NCBI GenBank assembly: GCA_014607495.2
Contig: CP053152.1
Coordinates: 3,224,001 to 3,288,000 of the forward strand
DNA: 64,000 nucleotides
Reading direction: 5' to 3'
Origin: Carposina sasakii
Taxonomy: Eukaryota > Arthropoda > Insecta > Lepidoptera > Carposinidae
Made by a program: the position numbers and the translations under genes
Shown: in pieces, positions 1 to 11,257 of the stretch
Numbering within the stretch: position 1 is the stretch's first letter
Layout: every line of letters begins with the position of its first letter
The notes under the pieces: model-generated
The model's input: the letters and a program-made list of their open reading frames with translations, nothing else
Told to the model about the DNA's origin: nothing
Databases searched by the model: none

Positions 1-1836
1 TATATACTCGTGTAATGTCGTTACATTCGCGCTCATGCGTCTACTGCGATAGTACCGCGCGTTCCGGCGCGTTCGCATTCCGTCTCGCTCACTTATTCTT
101 ATCTTCGGCATTATTCGGTAGGTCGGAGTGGGTCGGATATAGGATATGGTAACTTTCTTTAAAGTGAAGGAGTTGATTCATATCCTCCTCTGGATATATA
201 TCCGAGGATATAGTTGTGTCCAGAGTTACCCATGTCTAGTCACAATAAGCCTCGCTAGCGTTCAAACGTCTCGCGATGCCAAAGTATGCCGTGAAAAACT
301 ATAAAAACTACATATTAAAAATGAAAAAAAAAGATGGATGTTATATTTTCAGTAAGTACTGTTTTGTAATCAATATTGATAATAATTTGTTCATGGAAAC
401 ATGTCTTTTTTCCTGATTACTGAATATTTTATATCAATTACAAATACTTCTTACTTCGCAACTATCCCTTTCGCACACCGGTGCGCTTCGTGTAAGTGAA
501 AACGACACCGAACTTACATAGATAGAACAAGGTTGGTATGGAAAGATGTGGAGACGTCATTGTTTTGACATCCGATTTATAGTACATGCATGCAAAATTT
601 CAGCTCAATCGGAAGCCAGGAACTAGATCAAATTTAACTTGCACGATTTGATTACAGACAACGGGAAATGTCAGACTAAATAAAAGCTTGTAAAAAGCTT
701 AATATTTTTATGCATAAGTATATATATTTATTTTTTAAACCTAAGAATTTTGTGTTATTTCGTATATTTTAACCTAGGCTCAATTCATAAATTTGTTCAA
801 TTCACGGTGTATAAAAAATATTTATATGCGATTGCGACTCCATTGTTCCTATGTTCCTAGCGGCAGCGATAAGGTAAGCGCGAAACAAAAGTAACAAGTC
901 GAGTATTAATTCTTACAATTTTATACTTTAATTAAATAGCATTAGAGTTATTTTTCTTGATAAATATTTTTAGTTATGTTTGGTAATAAACTGAACTGTG
1001 TGATTGGTTTATTGCTTTAACGCAAATGGCTATATGTCAGAATCAGGTGCAAATGTGTTACAACTTTATTACTAAGCTATAAAGTTTAACTTAACATACT
1101 TATGACCCAACTTAAGTCTTTCTAATTATAAGCAACTCCAACAGTTTAGATCTGTATAAGTACGTATAAAGTGTTGATGCGGCGCCATCGTTTATGCTTG
1201 ATTTAGTATGAGACTGTGCATCTACCATTATATTTGATCGAAGGTGCACAACGAAGAATGCTCGAAGAATGTCTCGTTTTTTTTTTTTGAGAAATGTCTT
1301 GGATTCGGCGGGAAAAGCTGGAAGGGTGCAGGTGTAATTTTCTTGTGAAAATCAAAATTTGTTTGTAAATGGCTTGCATGTGTCCGTAAAGTGATGTTTT
1401 CTGGTAGATAAGTTATATTTTGATTACTTGTGATGTGAATCTAGTGCGTGTGCATGGTTTTATACGCAGGTAAGCCGAGTAAAACTTTAGCCGGATTACG
1501 ATCTCTTCATGGGCGCATGTAAGTTGTTTCTGCAATAATTTTTCATTTTGACTAACTTTACACTTGTTCTTGAGGATTTTCCCGACGTTTCCATTCATCA
1601 TCATTGTCATTCATCATAAATTCAGAATACATTTTACTAAACAATGATTAGGCTGTATGGGCTTAGTTCCCCTTGCCTTTCCTTCGGGATAAACTATTAA
1701 AAAAAAAATATAAAAAAAAAAATCAAAATTGTAGGTTATATTGTTTGTGGTTTGGTTTGGTTTCCTTTCTTAAACTTTCTTTGCTTTGAATATCGATAAT
1801 ATTGGTCGGTTTTAGTGCTATATTTTGTTATAGACC
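1..1836. other. Upstream flank of mRpS22, no gene recognised
   Basis: AT-rich DNA with short homopolymer runs. No ORF with family resemblance and no complete repeat is evident. The last few hundred bases presumably hold the mRpS22 promoter, but no core motif can be defined by eye. The segment around 1640-1700 ends in A-rich runs and may be a retroposon tail. Confidence 0.5.
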
Positions 1837-4800
1837 ATGACACTTTTATTAAGAAAATTCACGCAGAACCAAATAAGGCACATAATTACTAAACATAGTG
1901 AAACACAATTGTATGTAATCTCGTCTCGAAAATTAAGTTTAGTGCCATATTTGTACGGTAAGCTTGTATTATCTCAATATTTTTCATTATGTTTGCCTAT
2001 CTTTACAACTTGATTGAATTTTCAGACGGAGACGAAGACCCAGCCCCTAAGTTTTTCTCTTCAAATGTTCAAGTACTGCTCAGGCGCTTGACTCGTCCTA
2101 ACTTCGATAAAGTGTTTCGGAAAAGAACAAGTGGCAACTATCCTGTACTGAAAACGCCCAAATACACATTTCTAACTGATGAAGAGCTTCGAGAACAGCG
2201 TGCTATAGCAAACAGGAAGGCAGATGAACTTCTGCAAATGCCACCGGTAGTAAAAGTAAGTAGCTACAACTTTATGAATAGGGAACTATTTATATGTGGA
2301 GTCTGGATACTATTTCACATCCTAAGAGTAGGTTATAATGGTAAGTTCAAAAATAAGATGAATACATAATGGTAAATTATTGGAATATTTGAGATCTACA
2401 AATTTAGAATATCATTAATGAAAACATTGCATCCACAGACAATTCAAAATGTTACAGCTATTTTTACAAATAAATCCTGTTTTCCTTTTACATTTTAATT
2501 GAAGATTAACACATTTGCTGCCAGCAGTTTTTCTAAGGGTGCCGACATCATGTCAACACCTAATGCGAGGATGCAAATAAGCATCAGCAGCACCTCTAGG
2601 AAGTCTAAAAGACGCAAATATGTAATCTCCGGCACTGAATGTGTTAATGTGACATATTATTTTACAGGTTCAAGCACATATTGATGATGTGTTATCCAGG
2701 GACCCGGCACTGATAGGCTATGACACAAGCACTTACCTGTTTACAGATATTACATTTGGTGTTCCCAATGAAAAGAGAATCATAGTACAGAGGTTGGTTT
2801 CATTCAATACAAGGTTGGGTCAAAAGTGGCACCATGTGGTTCTATCGGCCGTTAGTGCTCTGCCTACCCCGTAAGGGATAAAGGCGAGATTATGTATGTA
2901 AACATAAACCCTACTTAATTCTAGATTAAATTTTGTTGTCCAACTTTATTAACTTAGACAAAAAGATACTTAGTGAGATGAGACAATCTGCAAATGGGGT
3001 TCAAATTAAATTTAAGATAAAGTTTTACATGAAAATTGTATTTGACTTAATTTACAGGGATCCAGATGGTACACTGCAGAGTTGTGATCATGATATTAGA
3101 AAAAGATTGAATCAGGTATGTAGGTTTGGAATAGGCTATTTGACAATGTGAAAAATAAATAGTCAATTACTGTAATCAGTATGTATTGTGAGTTTAAAAA
3201 TGATTATTTAGTTACGGAAGTTGAAAATAATAATTGATTTACCTAAAAATCCATAAATAAAAATGCATATTTTAAAACTTTTGTTACATGACCAGTGGTC
3301 GGAGTAGGTATATTGAATTAAGGTCATTGACATCAAACGTATATGTTAATATGGATACGCCTCCGAGTTTCCGGATTATTATGATAAAAATAAAATAAAA
3401 ATACCGAAACTTCGAAATTATTACATGAAACTAGTTAAAAATGTATCAATACTCTCAACACTATGCTGCTAGTTTTTTGGAAACTCTGGTACATTCCGGA
3501 AAAAATGCATGTCCATGTTATGATATCATGACGCAAGTATGTAAAATCAATATACCTACTCCGACCACTGCATAAACATTGTATTTTGTTTACACTAAAA
3601 TGTATATACCATATTTTCAAAGTAGCATTTTGGCGCGCTATTTAAATATTAAACTTTTAATTTGATATTATTCAGTAAATATGGTACCAGAATTCAAAAA
3701 TACAACTTTTACTTGGTTTTTAAACCTCCAGAGAATATAATTTAGTCAAATAGCCTATTATGCACATTTTTTTTACTATTAAATAAATAATAATAAATAA
3801 ATAAATATTCACACACTACATTACATGAGTAAAAAGTTGAAAGTATCTCTCTAAGTATCACTCTATGTAAATAAATACATAAAACTTGAGATTAATTTTT
3901 AGGTATATTTCCCCATAAATGGGCGAAAGCTGAGGGAGCCACAAATGTTCACAAACCCAGACCTCTTTGACAGTTTGTTGGAAAGGGAAGAATATGAGTT
4001 TGTGTTGGACCGTGCTTGTGTTCAATATGAACCTGATGAGTCCACATTTCAGAAGATCACCAGTCTAACATACCAGCATCTTGATAATAGAAGAAAATAT
4101 GACATTTTGAGGTAAGTTCTGTTTGTATAAGCACTGTCCTCAAATTTATATCCAGCAAATCAGCAGGGCTATTATGTAACTTATGAGGACACCCAGTGCT
4201 CGTCCCGTGCACTCACACACTCATAATCTTTGCTGTCGCATTGCTTCACTTTTGCAACTGCTAATTACATAATAGCCCTGGCTTACTGGAAGAGAATGCT
4301 ATGTAACAGAGGCGGCTCGTCCTAAAGAGTGCTGGTGCAATGCACTCCCACTCATGAAAATTACATAGGCAGTCTATATTTCTTTATACATATTTATTTG
4401 TATTTTACTATATGCTTATTGATAATTGTATTTCTTTTCTACTTTGCCTATACAAGTCTAACAGATTACCTACCTATTCTTGCTACGCGTTTGTGTCAAG
4501 TAATAGTAGGTAAGTAACTTGTATCTTGTAACGAGTGAAACGCCAGAGATTGCGCTCCTATGGAACGAAATTTGGTACGATTCCTAGTACTGTATTCAAT
4601 GAGTGCGAAAGTGACACATCGGCATAGGCCGACGCGTAAAACAAACAACAAACAAACATATTGCGCCACTCCTTCGCGGCGTTGCTAAATCGTGCATGCG
4701 CGCGGCCTACCGTTTTATGTTTGTTTACAAACAAACGTGTCGGGTTTTCAGTTAATTAATTTTAATAAATATTAAAAAATGTTTGTGCGCGCTATTTTGT

Positions 4801-7116
4801 ATTAAAAATGGAACAATATAGGTAGTGTATGTTTTATTTAAAAGCGTGAAAAGACTCATAAGCACCTTGAACTGAAAGCCAAAAGGCCAGCACGTCCTGG
4901 AATTTCTATTCAAAAATGTAAGGAGGTAGTTAGAAAAGTAAATCTTTTACGCGGGTTTTCAAATCTGAACAAAAGGTACTTACCTATGTTATAAAAAAAA
5001 TTGTGAACCCTTATCAAAAAATTTCACGAGCCGCCTCAGCTATGTAACATTTTGCATAGTGCAATAAACAATTTTCTTATCTTAAGTACTTTAAGCTTCT
5101 TCCTGGGCTTGTCCTCAGTTTTAAGTACTCCAACTGTACTATGCTTTGTTTACTATGATCAAAGGTACCAAAAACACTTGTGTTGTTTATATAACGTAGG
5201 CACCCGATAAGGAAGGATATCCCGAAGAAAAAATTTGAATACTAAAGAAAGTTTACGCGGACGTGGTTACGTTAAAAAGGTTCATGCTTACTCTACACGC
5301 TGTAAGGAATAACTGTGGGGCAAGCACGAACCGCTCGATAGTCCGTAACGCTATCATCACCGTGTCATCTTATAGATTTTGCTTGCAAGTCGAAAGCGTT
5401 ACGTTAAAAAGGTTCATGCTTACCCTCAGGTCGTCGTCGGCCTATTGCAGTCCGCTGCTGGACGTAGGCCTCCCCCAGAGCACGCCACACGGTTCGATCT
5501 CCTGTTTTTGCCACCCTTTAAGCCATCGCCCTCTTTAAGTCTTCGGTCCATCTCCCTCGCTACCCTATAATGGGTAGTAAGCAATTATTAACACTTCCAG
5601 ATCGACCAGACACTTCGGTCCGTTAGTATTTTACCTGTCGTGGACACAGAGCACCGACCAGCTGATGCTGGAGTTGATGCAAACCGGTACGGTGAGAGAA
5701 GGTGCCCTGCTGATGGCGGCGAGGCTCGCCATTCGAGGTGACCTGCCTGAGACGAGCGTAGGTGACCAGCTTGTTCAACAGGTGGGTACTGTTTGTTTGT
5801 CTAAAATATTTAGTAGAAATAGTGTAGGTTAACCTGTATGTATACAGGATGATTTTTGGTCGTCAACGTTCCGGCCCCCTGATTACCTAATTTGCAATAG
5901 CAAAGTCGAAACAAAGCGATAGCGAAAATTGTACAATATTCGCCTTGAAATGTCAAAGTTCCTTCGAAATTCATTTTACGTAATACGAATTCGACAAGGA
6001 ATCAGCGATTTTTGTACAATTTTCGCTATCGCTTTGCTTTTGGTAGTAGCTAGTAAATAGACTGCATTTTTCTGCATAAATGTACATAGACGCGCGTGCA
6101 ATATTTTTTCACGAGAAATAATTAATATATGTCTATGAAAAAACTAGCATAAACACTGGACACTATAAATTTCGCTCGATCAAGTAATTTTTTTATTATA
6201 TCGTTTCCCAGCATTTTTTTGGCATAAAGTTACATACTTTTTTGATGTATAGAGTACGTACCCTTCGTTAAGGGTGGCAACGAAAAAGCATCCTGTAAAG
6301 CATTGGTTGAAATTTCGCTATTTTCACTGTGCTCAAAGGAGCCTTGTGTGGCATCGTAAGTACGCGATTTGGGAAAAACATGCAAAACCGTAGTATCAGT
6401 CACAAAAATAAATCAGTTGTCAATCAATGACTATTTTTGATCCTTCCTCGGACTTTTTGGTGATAGCTTGGACCAAGACAACTTGCCTCAGCCTCTTACC
6501 TCATGTTATTTCATTGCTTCACCGAGGCATAAGAACGCACGTTAACGAATTTAATCAGTGGCAACTATGTTCCCACTATCTTCTTTATGGCACATTGGAT
6601 AACATGAGCTATTAGATTCTATTACATTTATTATACAAAAACAAAGACCTACTTGGCATACTGACGAACCAAGTAGGTCTTTGTTTTTGGACCCTACTAC
6701 CTAATAAATGTTCATCATGATGATGATGATGATGATGTAAGTACATAAGAACATACACCATCATCAGTAGGTCTTAGTTTTTGTATAATAAATGTAATAG
6801 AAACTTATGTACTAAACATAATATACCTAAAGTGCTTCACTTTTTGCATCAGAACATGTGAATAAAATCTCGCCAGATGGTAATTTAGCGTCATTTCTAG
6901 ATTCTGGCAACACCGATACAACTGGAAAAACCGGAGCGTCTGACCGAGGAAGATATCCAGCTGGACAACAAATGCGTGGAGTGTATAGAGAAGTACATCA
7001 CCAACAGTTCTACCATCAGGAGCCAACACGAGCTCGCATTACAAGGATTCAGGGAATACTACCAGCAGATGATCGATGTCAGTAGAGGCCTCCAAAAGGC
7101 GCATGGCAAAATGTAA
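1837..7116 (+). CDS. mRpS22: Mitochondrial ribosomal protein S22 (mS22), seven exons
   Basis: The gene encodes a mitochondria-specific protein of the small mitoribosomal subunit, which has no bacterial counterpart. Coding exons are 1837-1957, 2026-2255, 2668-2792, 3058-3115, 3903-4111, 5601-5781 and 6901-7116. Each is bounded by AG/GT, and the phases join without a break into 1140 bases (379 residues plus TAA). The family is recognised from the stretch ending LLQMPPVV in exon 2, DITFGVPNEKRIIVQR in exon 3, RDPDGTLQSCDHDIRKR across exons 3-4, and the C-terminal block with FREYYQQMIDVSRGL. The first 40 codons are basic and hydroxylated (MTLLLRKFTQNQIRH...), as expected for a mitochondrial import peptide. 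Length is close to the roughly 360 residues of animal homologues. The first ATG lies in context GACC-ATG and opens directly into the presequence. AATAAA lies 16 bases after the stop. Assignment is by recognised sequence; exon edges are inferred from splice motifs and frame. Confidence 0.93.
2820..2905 (+). repeat. Dispersed repeat tail in mRpS22 intron 3
   Basis: The text GCTCTGCCTACCCCGTAAGG followed by GATAAAGGCG and TATG units recurs at about 33157-33210. It resembles the 3' end of a short retroposon with a (TATG)n tail. Only the 3' part is clear here. Confidence 0.5.
3293..3570. mobile_element. MITE with 24-bp perfect TIRs in mRpS22 intron 4
   Basis: The ends are exact inverted repeats beginning CAGTGGTCGGAGTAGGTATA at the left and its complement at the right (24 matching bases). 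The 278-bp interior has no coding potential. No matching target-site duplication was seen, so the superfamily is uncertain. Confidence 0.7.
4165..4285. repeat. Short inverted repeat in mRpS22 intron 5
   Basis: AGGGCTATTATGTAA near 4168 and its reverse complement TTACATAATAGCCCT near 4264 face each other around about 80 bases, forming a small fold-back sequence. It immediately precedes the hAT-like insertion at 4307. Confidence 0.5.
4307..5039. mobile_element. Non-autonomous hAT-like element with 8-bp TSD
   Basis: A 733-bp segment is flanked by identical 8-bp copies CTATGTAA (4299-4306 and 5040-5047). Its ends are near-inverted repeats CAGAGGCGGCTCGT and ACGAGCCGCCTCAG. The 8-bp duplication and the CA(G/C)-type termini fit the hAT superfamily. 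No transposase is encoded, so it must have been moved in trans. It sits in intron 5 of mRpS22. Confidence 0.82.
5260..5580. repeat. Mosaic of repeat fragments in mRpS22 intron 5
   Basis: A 19-base phrase (TTACGTTAAAAAGGTTCATG-like) occurs twice, near 5268 and 5400. The segment with GGACGTAGGCCTCCCCCAGA near 5460 resembles the 3' end shared by RTE copies elsewhere in the window. It is degenerate and non-coding. Confidence 0.4.
5873..6045. mobile_element. Fold-back MITE of the CCCCCTGATTAC family
   Basis: The left end contains CCCCCTGATTACCTAATTTG then GCAATAGCAAAG. The right end carries TTGTACAATTTTCGCTATCG, an inverted copy of an internal left segment. Related sequences are at 9404-9513 and 20959-21163. 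Located in intron 6 of mRpS22. Confidence 0.5.
6617..6802. mobile_element. Fold-back element with nested hairpin in mRpS22 intron 6
   Basis: The outer arms (about 35 bases, TCTATTACATTTATTATACA at the left) are inverted at 6766-6802. The inner half of the same arm, CAAAGACCTAC, is also inverted at 6672-6690, giving a hairpin inside the larger fold-back. A (GATGAT)n microsatellite lies at 6715-6738. Confidence 0.65.
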
Positions 7117-7131
7117 ATTGGATTTTAGTTT

Positions 7132-7137
7132 AATAAA
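7132..7137 (+). promoter_or_regulatory. Polyadenylation signal of mRpS22
   Basis: A canonical AATAAA hexamer lies 16 bases beyond the TAA stop of mRpS22. This implies a very short 3' UTR and leaves about 860 bases before the start codon of MORN3. Confidence 0.7.
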
Positions 7138-7274
7138 TTGTACGATAGTTAAAGTGTTTTTAATTACGAAGATAAGCAAAAGCAGATGAAACTGCGTGGA
7201 TAGAGGTACCTAATGTTGCCAAAAAGTAGGTACACTGAAGGATTAACAGTACCTACACTGAAGATTATTACTTA

Positions 7275-7495
7275 CTAGTGGACGCCCGCGACTTTGTCCG
7301 CGTGGACTGCAGAAAAAAACTAAATGTAGAAATTATATGGGATGAAAAGTAGCCTATGTGTTAATCCAAGGTGTCAGCTAACTCCATACCAAATTTCATT
7401 AAAATCGCTCCAGCCGTTTTTACGTGAAAGAGTAACAAACATCCATCCATACTCACCTGTGATACTCACAATCTTTCGCGTTTATAATATTAGTA
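7275..7495 (+). repeat. Lepidopteran dispersed repeat (GACGCCCGCGACTT family)
   Basis: It begins AGTGGACGCCCGCGACTTTG and ends TTCGCGTTTATAATATTAGT, with an inner phrase about 'cgctccagccgtttttacgtg'. A close copy is at 37841-38045, and fragments occur at 21806-21858, 30640-30716, 37250-37290 and 62419-62460. Short non-autonomous families of this type are very abundant in Lepidoptera and some are Helitron-like (LEP1 type); this assignment is tentative. Confidence 0.6.
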
Positions 7496-7609
7496 CTTAG
7501 GATGTCCTGAAGATCACACGAGTATTCGTGAAACATCATATCTGTGGTGAAACTTGGGTATGTAGATAACGTATGCTATGTTGAGTTTGGTATTGTTGCA
7601 TGCTAGGTG

Positions 7610-7800
7610 GGGAGAATTACGTAACTTGCAAAGACATATAGTCAAAGCATTTGCTTATATCACCACACTTGGCAAGCTACGTCATCGGCCTACTGGTTTC
7701 TCGTCGCGACAGTAGTCGCTTGTGATCGTGATCATGAGTTGTGAGATTCGAGAGAAAGTAGGGCCCGGTAGAGGGCGAACACTATTGGGAAGTTTCTAAT
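7610..7800 (-). repeat. Dispersed repeat, GGGCCC family copy
   Basis: Read on the minus strand, this segment shares several phrases with 26505-26690: the TAGGGCCCGG core, a CATGATCACGA phrase, the AGAAGCCAG-like phrase and GCATGCAAC. Other partial copies are at 35940-36045 and 54035-54145. Non-coding and unclassified. Confidence 0.45.
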
Positions 7801-7994
7801 GCTTAGTATCTATGTAGGTATACTTAATTCTGAAAAAATCCTCTAAAAGTAACGCTCTCTTGGCGCTATAATTTTCAGAAATATTTACAACGTAAAAAAA
7901 ATCTAAGTTAATCTAAAACGTCAAAATAAAATAAGTACTTAATGTCAAGGGAGAAACATGTATGATATATAATATTTTGGAGATATTTTAAATT

Positions 7995-10742
7995 ATGCCG
8001 TTACGTAGGAAGCCGCGGAACTTTGCGCCGCTCCTTATAGAAGCCGAGAAGAGATGCATTAAAAATGGACTCCACCACGCCATATTTACGTCTAGGTTTG
8101 ATAAATATGTGGGAGACTGGAACACTGATCGGAAAGAAGGTGAATTTTATTATTTCGGTGCTGGAGAATCGCTATAAACACAATCATGGGTAGGCAGGCA
8201 ACCTACAGCTTTTGGTATCTACCTACATACATTTTATTCAGGTAGTATCATTATCATCTATAAATATCCTTAGCCGCCCTATGCCACAGAACACTATATG
8301 CCCTATACAGACAGGTCAGCTGCTCAACGCCAACCGTAGGTAAGTAGGTTTAGCTATTTATTCATGTTGATATAGCACAAGCAGTGATACCTACTAGTAG
8401 CCCAATGGTTTAGATGTGCGTCTTTTAATCGGAGGGCGTAGGTTCGTTTCAAGTCACAGACCTGTACGGATTTTAGTGTATTATTTTCACTTAGCTCGTG
8501 CTTCGGAAATCACGTAAAACTGTGGGTCCTGTGCCTTACCTATGTAATTGTGTTCTGTGCTTATGGATTTCCTTCGATCGTAGGTATTGAATTTCCGTCT
8601 CATAGGGCAATGAGCTGTATACCTTCCTAACTCTTTACTTTCAGGTAAAGGATCATTTCTCACTATAAATGGAAAATTATATGAAGGTGATTGGTACAAC
8701 AATTTCAGGTAACATTTTTAAGTTTTTACCCCATCTTATTTACCTAGCTAGGTTGATATATTCCACCATTCTGGCTAAAAATCCCCCTATAGCAGTAGCC
8801 TCATGGCGTGCCCTACGGGAGTCCAACGTCCAGCAGTGGACATTTGTAGTATCTTTGATTTTAAATGAGTTTCCATACATTTCATTTAGTTACTTTACCG
8901 GCCATCTTGCAAGCGGCGTAGGTCCTATAGCTATCACTTAACCGTAACCCTTTCAGACACGGTTTCGGAACGTTAAGTTGCCGCCTCGAAAACGGCACGT
9001 TTCGTCTGCAATACCGCGGCGAATGGGTGCGAGGGAAACCAGAGGGCATCGGCTGGTTCTACTACGATAATGGAGACGTATACTTAGGGTTCTGGTCCCG
9101 AGGATGTAGGCAGGGATACGGCAAGATGTGGTATGGCGACGGCTCGTACTATAACGGTTATTGGAATAAGAATACGAAGGATGGATTGGGCATGTTTGTT
9201 CAGGGTAAGTAGCCGAGGTCCTACAGAAGATTCTGCGGATACGAATACATAGACAATTACCTACTATTAGGTTACCTACCTCCTAAATACAAGCTATGAT
9301 TAGAACTTGAGTAAAAAGTAGGTACCTACCAACCGGCAATCAATGGTGCCTGTCAGGCTCAGTCCAAGATGATTTACCTACCTTTCATATTTAGTTTCTC
9401 CGCAGGGCTATTACCTAATTTGCAGTAACAGAGCCGAAGCAATGCGATAGAAAACATTGAGGCGTCTTTCGGCTCTGCTACTGCAAGTTACGTAATCAGG
9501 GGGCAGATTGGGAACAATAACATAATTTTTTTTACAAGAAAACTTTAATACCCCGCAAGTAGGTTGGTGACCTCAATTCTAGTTCAAATAGCTGATAATA
9601 GAATCATATTAGTAAATTATATGGATCTAGTGATAACGCTAATCTAATCTCTATCAAACGAACCTTATTCGAATATTAACTAGGTAACATTAAAAAACGC
9701 ACATTCAGTTGCTCCAAACACCCCCGTATACCAAGAAAGAAGGTTTATACCACCTACCTGCTTCATCCTAATAATAAAATAATATCCCGTAGAGTAGGTG
9801 CATACCTACCTACCTTCAATTGGTAGGTACCTAGCAGCATATCGTCTTTGGTACCTAGTAGTAGGTACCTACCTCCCTACCAATAAGTAGTAATAGTGAC
9901 TCTTGCTCTTGACCCTATTTCCCGTGTCTGATTTCGGAACATAAGACATGGATAATGTATAGCGCCGCGCCATCGTTCAAAGGAACTATTTTGTAAAACG
10001 CCAAAGTACTGTCAAGTAGGTATACAAAGACAAAAAAACAGAAATACCTTCACAGAAGACTATAAAGAAATTACTTACTGAAAAAATTTAGCAAATTTTT
10101 TTAACATTGAATTATTGTACTACGTCTTAAGTGTTGTATTATGTCTTTAACCTACATTTTAACCAGAAAACGGCAACCGTTACGAAGGCCACTGGAACTC
10201 GGACCTGCGCAGCGGTCGCGGACGGTTCTACCACATGCACACCGGGCAGCTGCAGGACGGCTGCTGGGTTGACAACGTCTGCGTCATGTCCAAGATGTCT
10301 GACATCCTCATACGCCAGTTTTGTGATATGCCCACCCAGCTGCCTATACCACCGGTGAGTTTAATTGCGTTACCCTTCTATACCTATTGAATGGATATCT
10401 AATCTACTCATATATACCTACATCTGGACGTAGACTTCCCCCAGGAGAGTGCGTTACCTAGAACGAAAGTGTCTCCTAGAGACATGAGTGGAGTGCGTAA
10501 TCTGCTGTAAATGTGCGCAAAAAAAAATTGTGCGTGTTGTAATTTTGGGAAGGCAGCCTTAGTGTTGCCATGTTGGAATAGTTATGTAGGTAGTCTATTT
10601 AGATCCCTATTAAATCAACTACATAATTATTCAGGTAACGTTGAAACAAGCTAAAAAAATATTAGAAGAAAGCGAATTTTGGCTGAAGCAGAAAATAGGG
10701 CACATAGACAAACAACTCAAGTTCTGTTTGAACAAAATGTAA
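7995..10742 (+). CDS. MORN3: MORN repeat-containing protein 3, five exons
   Basis: Exons 7995-8139, 8645-8708, 8957-9204, 10167-10354 and 10635-10742 have proper AG/GT edges and compatible phases. They join to 753 bases, that is 250 residues plus TAA. The protein is a ladder of about seven MORN repeats with the Y-x-G-x-W pattern: YVGDW, YEGDW, YRGEW, YLGFW, YNGYW, YEGHW, then a degenerate LQDGCW. The N-terminal pre-repeat segment (KRCIKNGLHHAIF) and the C-terminal run FYHMHTGQLQDGCWVDN followed by PTQLPIPPV resemble vertebrate MORN3 (about 240 residues). MORN3 is known from testis and axonemal contexts in other animals; a similar role here is inference. The last exon adds a charged, possibly helical tail of 35 residues. 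A SINE fills most of intron 1. The gene follows mRpS22 in the same direction but is separately terminated. Confidence 0.9.
8399..8640 (+). mobile_element. tRNA-derived SINE in MORN3 intron 1
   Basis: The left part, GCCCAATGGTTTAGATGTGC followed by GGAGGGCGTAGGTTCG, is a decayed tRNA head with B-box-like GGTTCG. The body (CACTTAGCTCGTGCTTCGGA) is shared with copies at 39697-39925, 52647-52771 (reverse) and 58440-58690 (reverse). It lies directly upstream of the exon 2 acceptor. Confidence 0.6.
9404..9513. mobile_element. Small fold-back MITE in MORN3 intron 3
   Basis: TTGCAGTAACAGAGCCGAAG at the left and CTTTCGGCTCTGCTACTGCA at the right are inverted repeats enclosing about 30 bases. The right terminus CTGCAAGTTACGTAATCAGG matches the CCCCCTGATTACGTAA family found near 5873 and 20959. 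Confidence 0.6.
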
Positions 10743-10795
10743 TTAATTCGGAACCCAGATCATTAAGTATAACATTATTATGACGTATTATTTAC

Positions 10796-10801
10796 ATTAA
10801 A
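10796..10801 (+). promoter_or_regulatory. Probable polyadenylation signal of MORN3
   Basis: The common variant ATTAAA lies about 54 bases after the MORN3 stop codon, just before an inverted-repeat element that begins near 10835. Confidence 0.45.
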
Positions 10802-10834
10802 TTTTTTACAAAACTTTACATGGTGCTTTATTTG

Positions 10835-11053
10835 GGCTACGTCCGCACAGGCAGGGGGATTTCTTAGGGACTAGACCCTAGTGGCCTGCCTCACACCTAG
10901 TGTCAAAAAATAATCATATTTGTTTCCTTGAGACTAGGACCTAGGCTCCAAGCGCGCAGGCTAGTCGCGACAATTCTAGAATGTTCATTTTAATTAGTTA
11001 CTCGCTAGGCTCCTGGCGCTAAAAAGCTTCCTGCCTGTGCTGACGACGTAGCC
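10835..11053. mobile_element. MITE downstream of MORN3
   Basis: The inverted ends are GGCTACGTCCGCACAGGCAG and CTGCCTGTGCTGACGACGTA plus GCC, about 23 bases with a few mismatches. The interior is non-coding and has several CTAGG motifs. It starts about 35 bases beyond the candidate poly(A) signal of MORN3. Confidence 0.65.
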
Positions 11054-11257
11054 TTAAGGTTTGGTAGGACGTAGGTACGTGGCTAATATGCCTTCACTCA
11101 ATAGGAGGTACAGCTTCAAACACAACGATACAATCGAAACGATACGATCACCAATCTACGTTTCGATTTTATGATATTTTGGAATAAACATAAAACAATA
11201 AAATTATTATACAGTGTCAATATCACAGCAAAATGGTAATTTGGCGATTCATTTATA

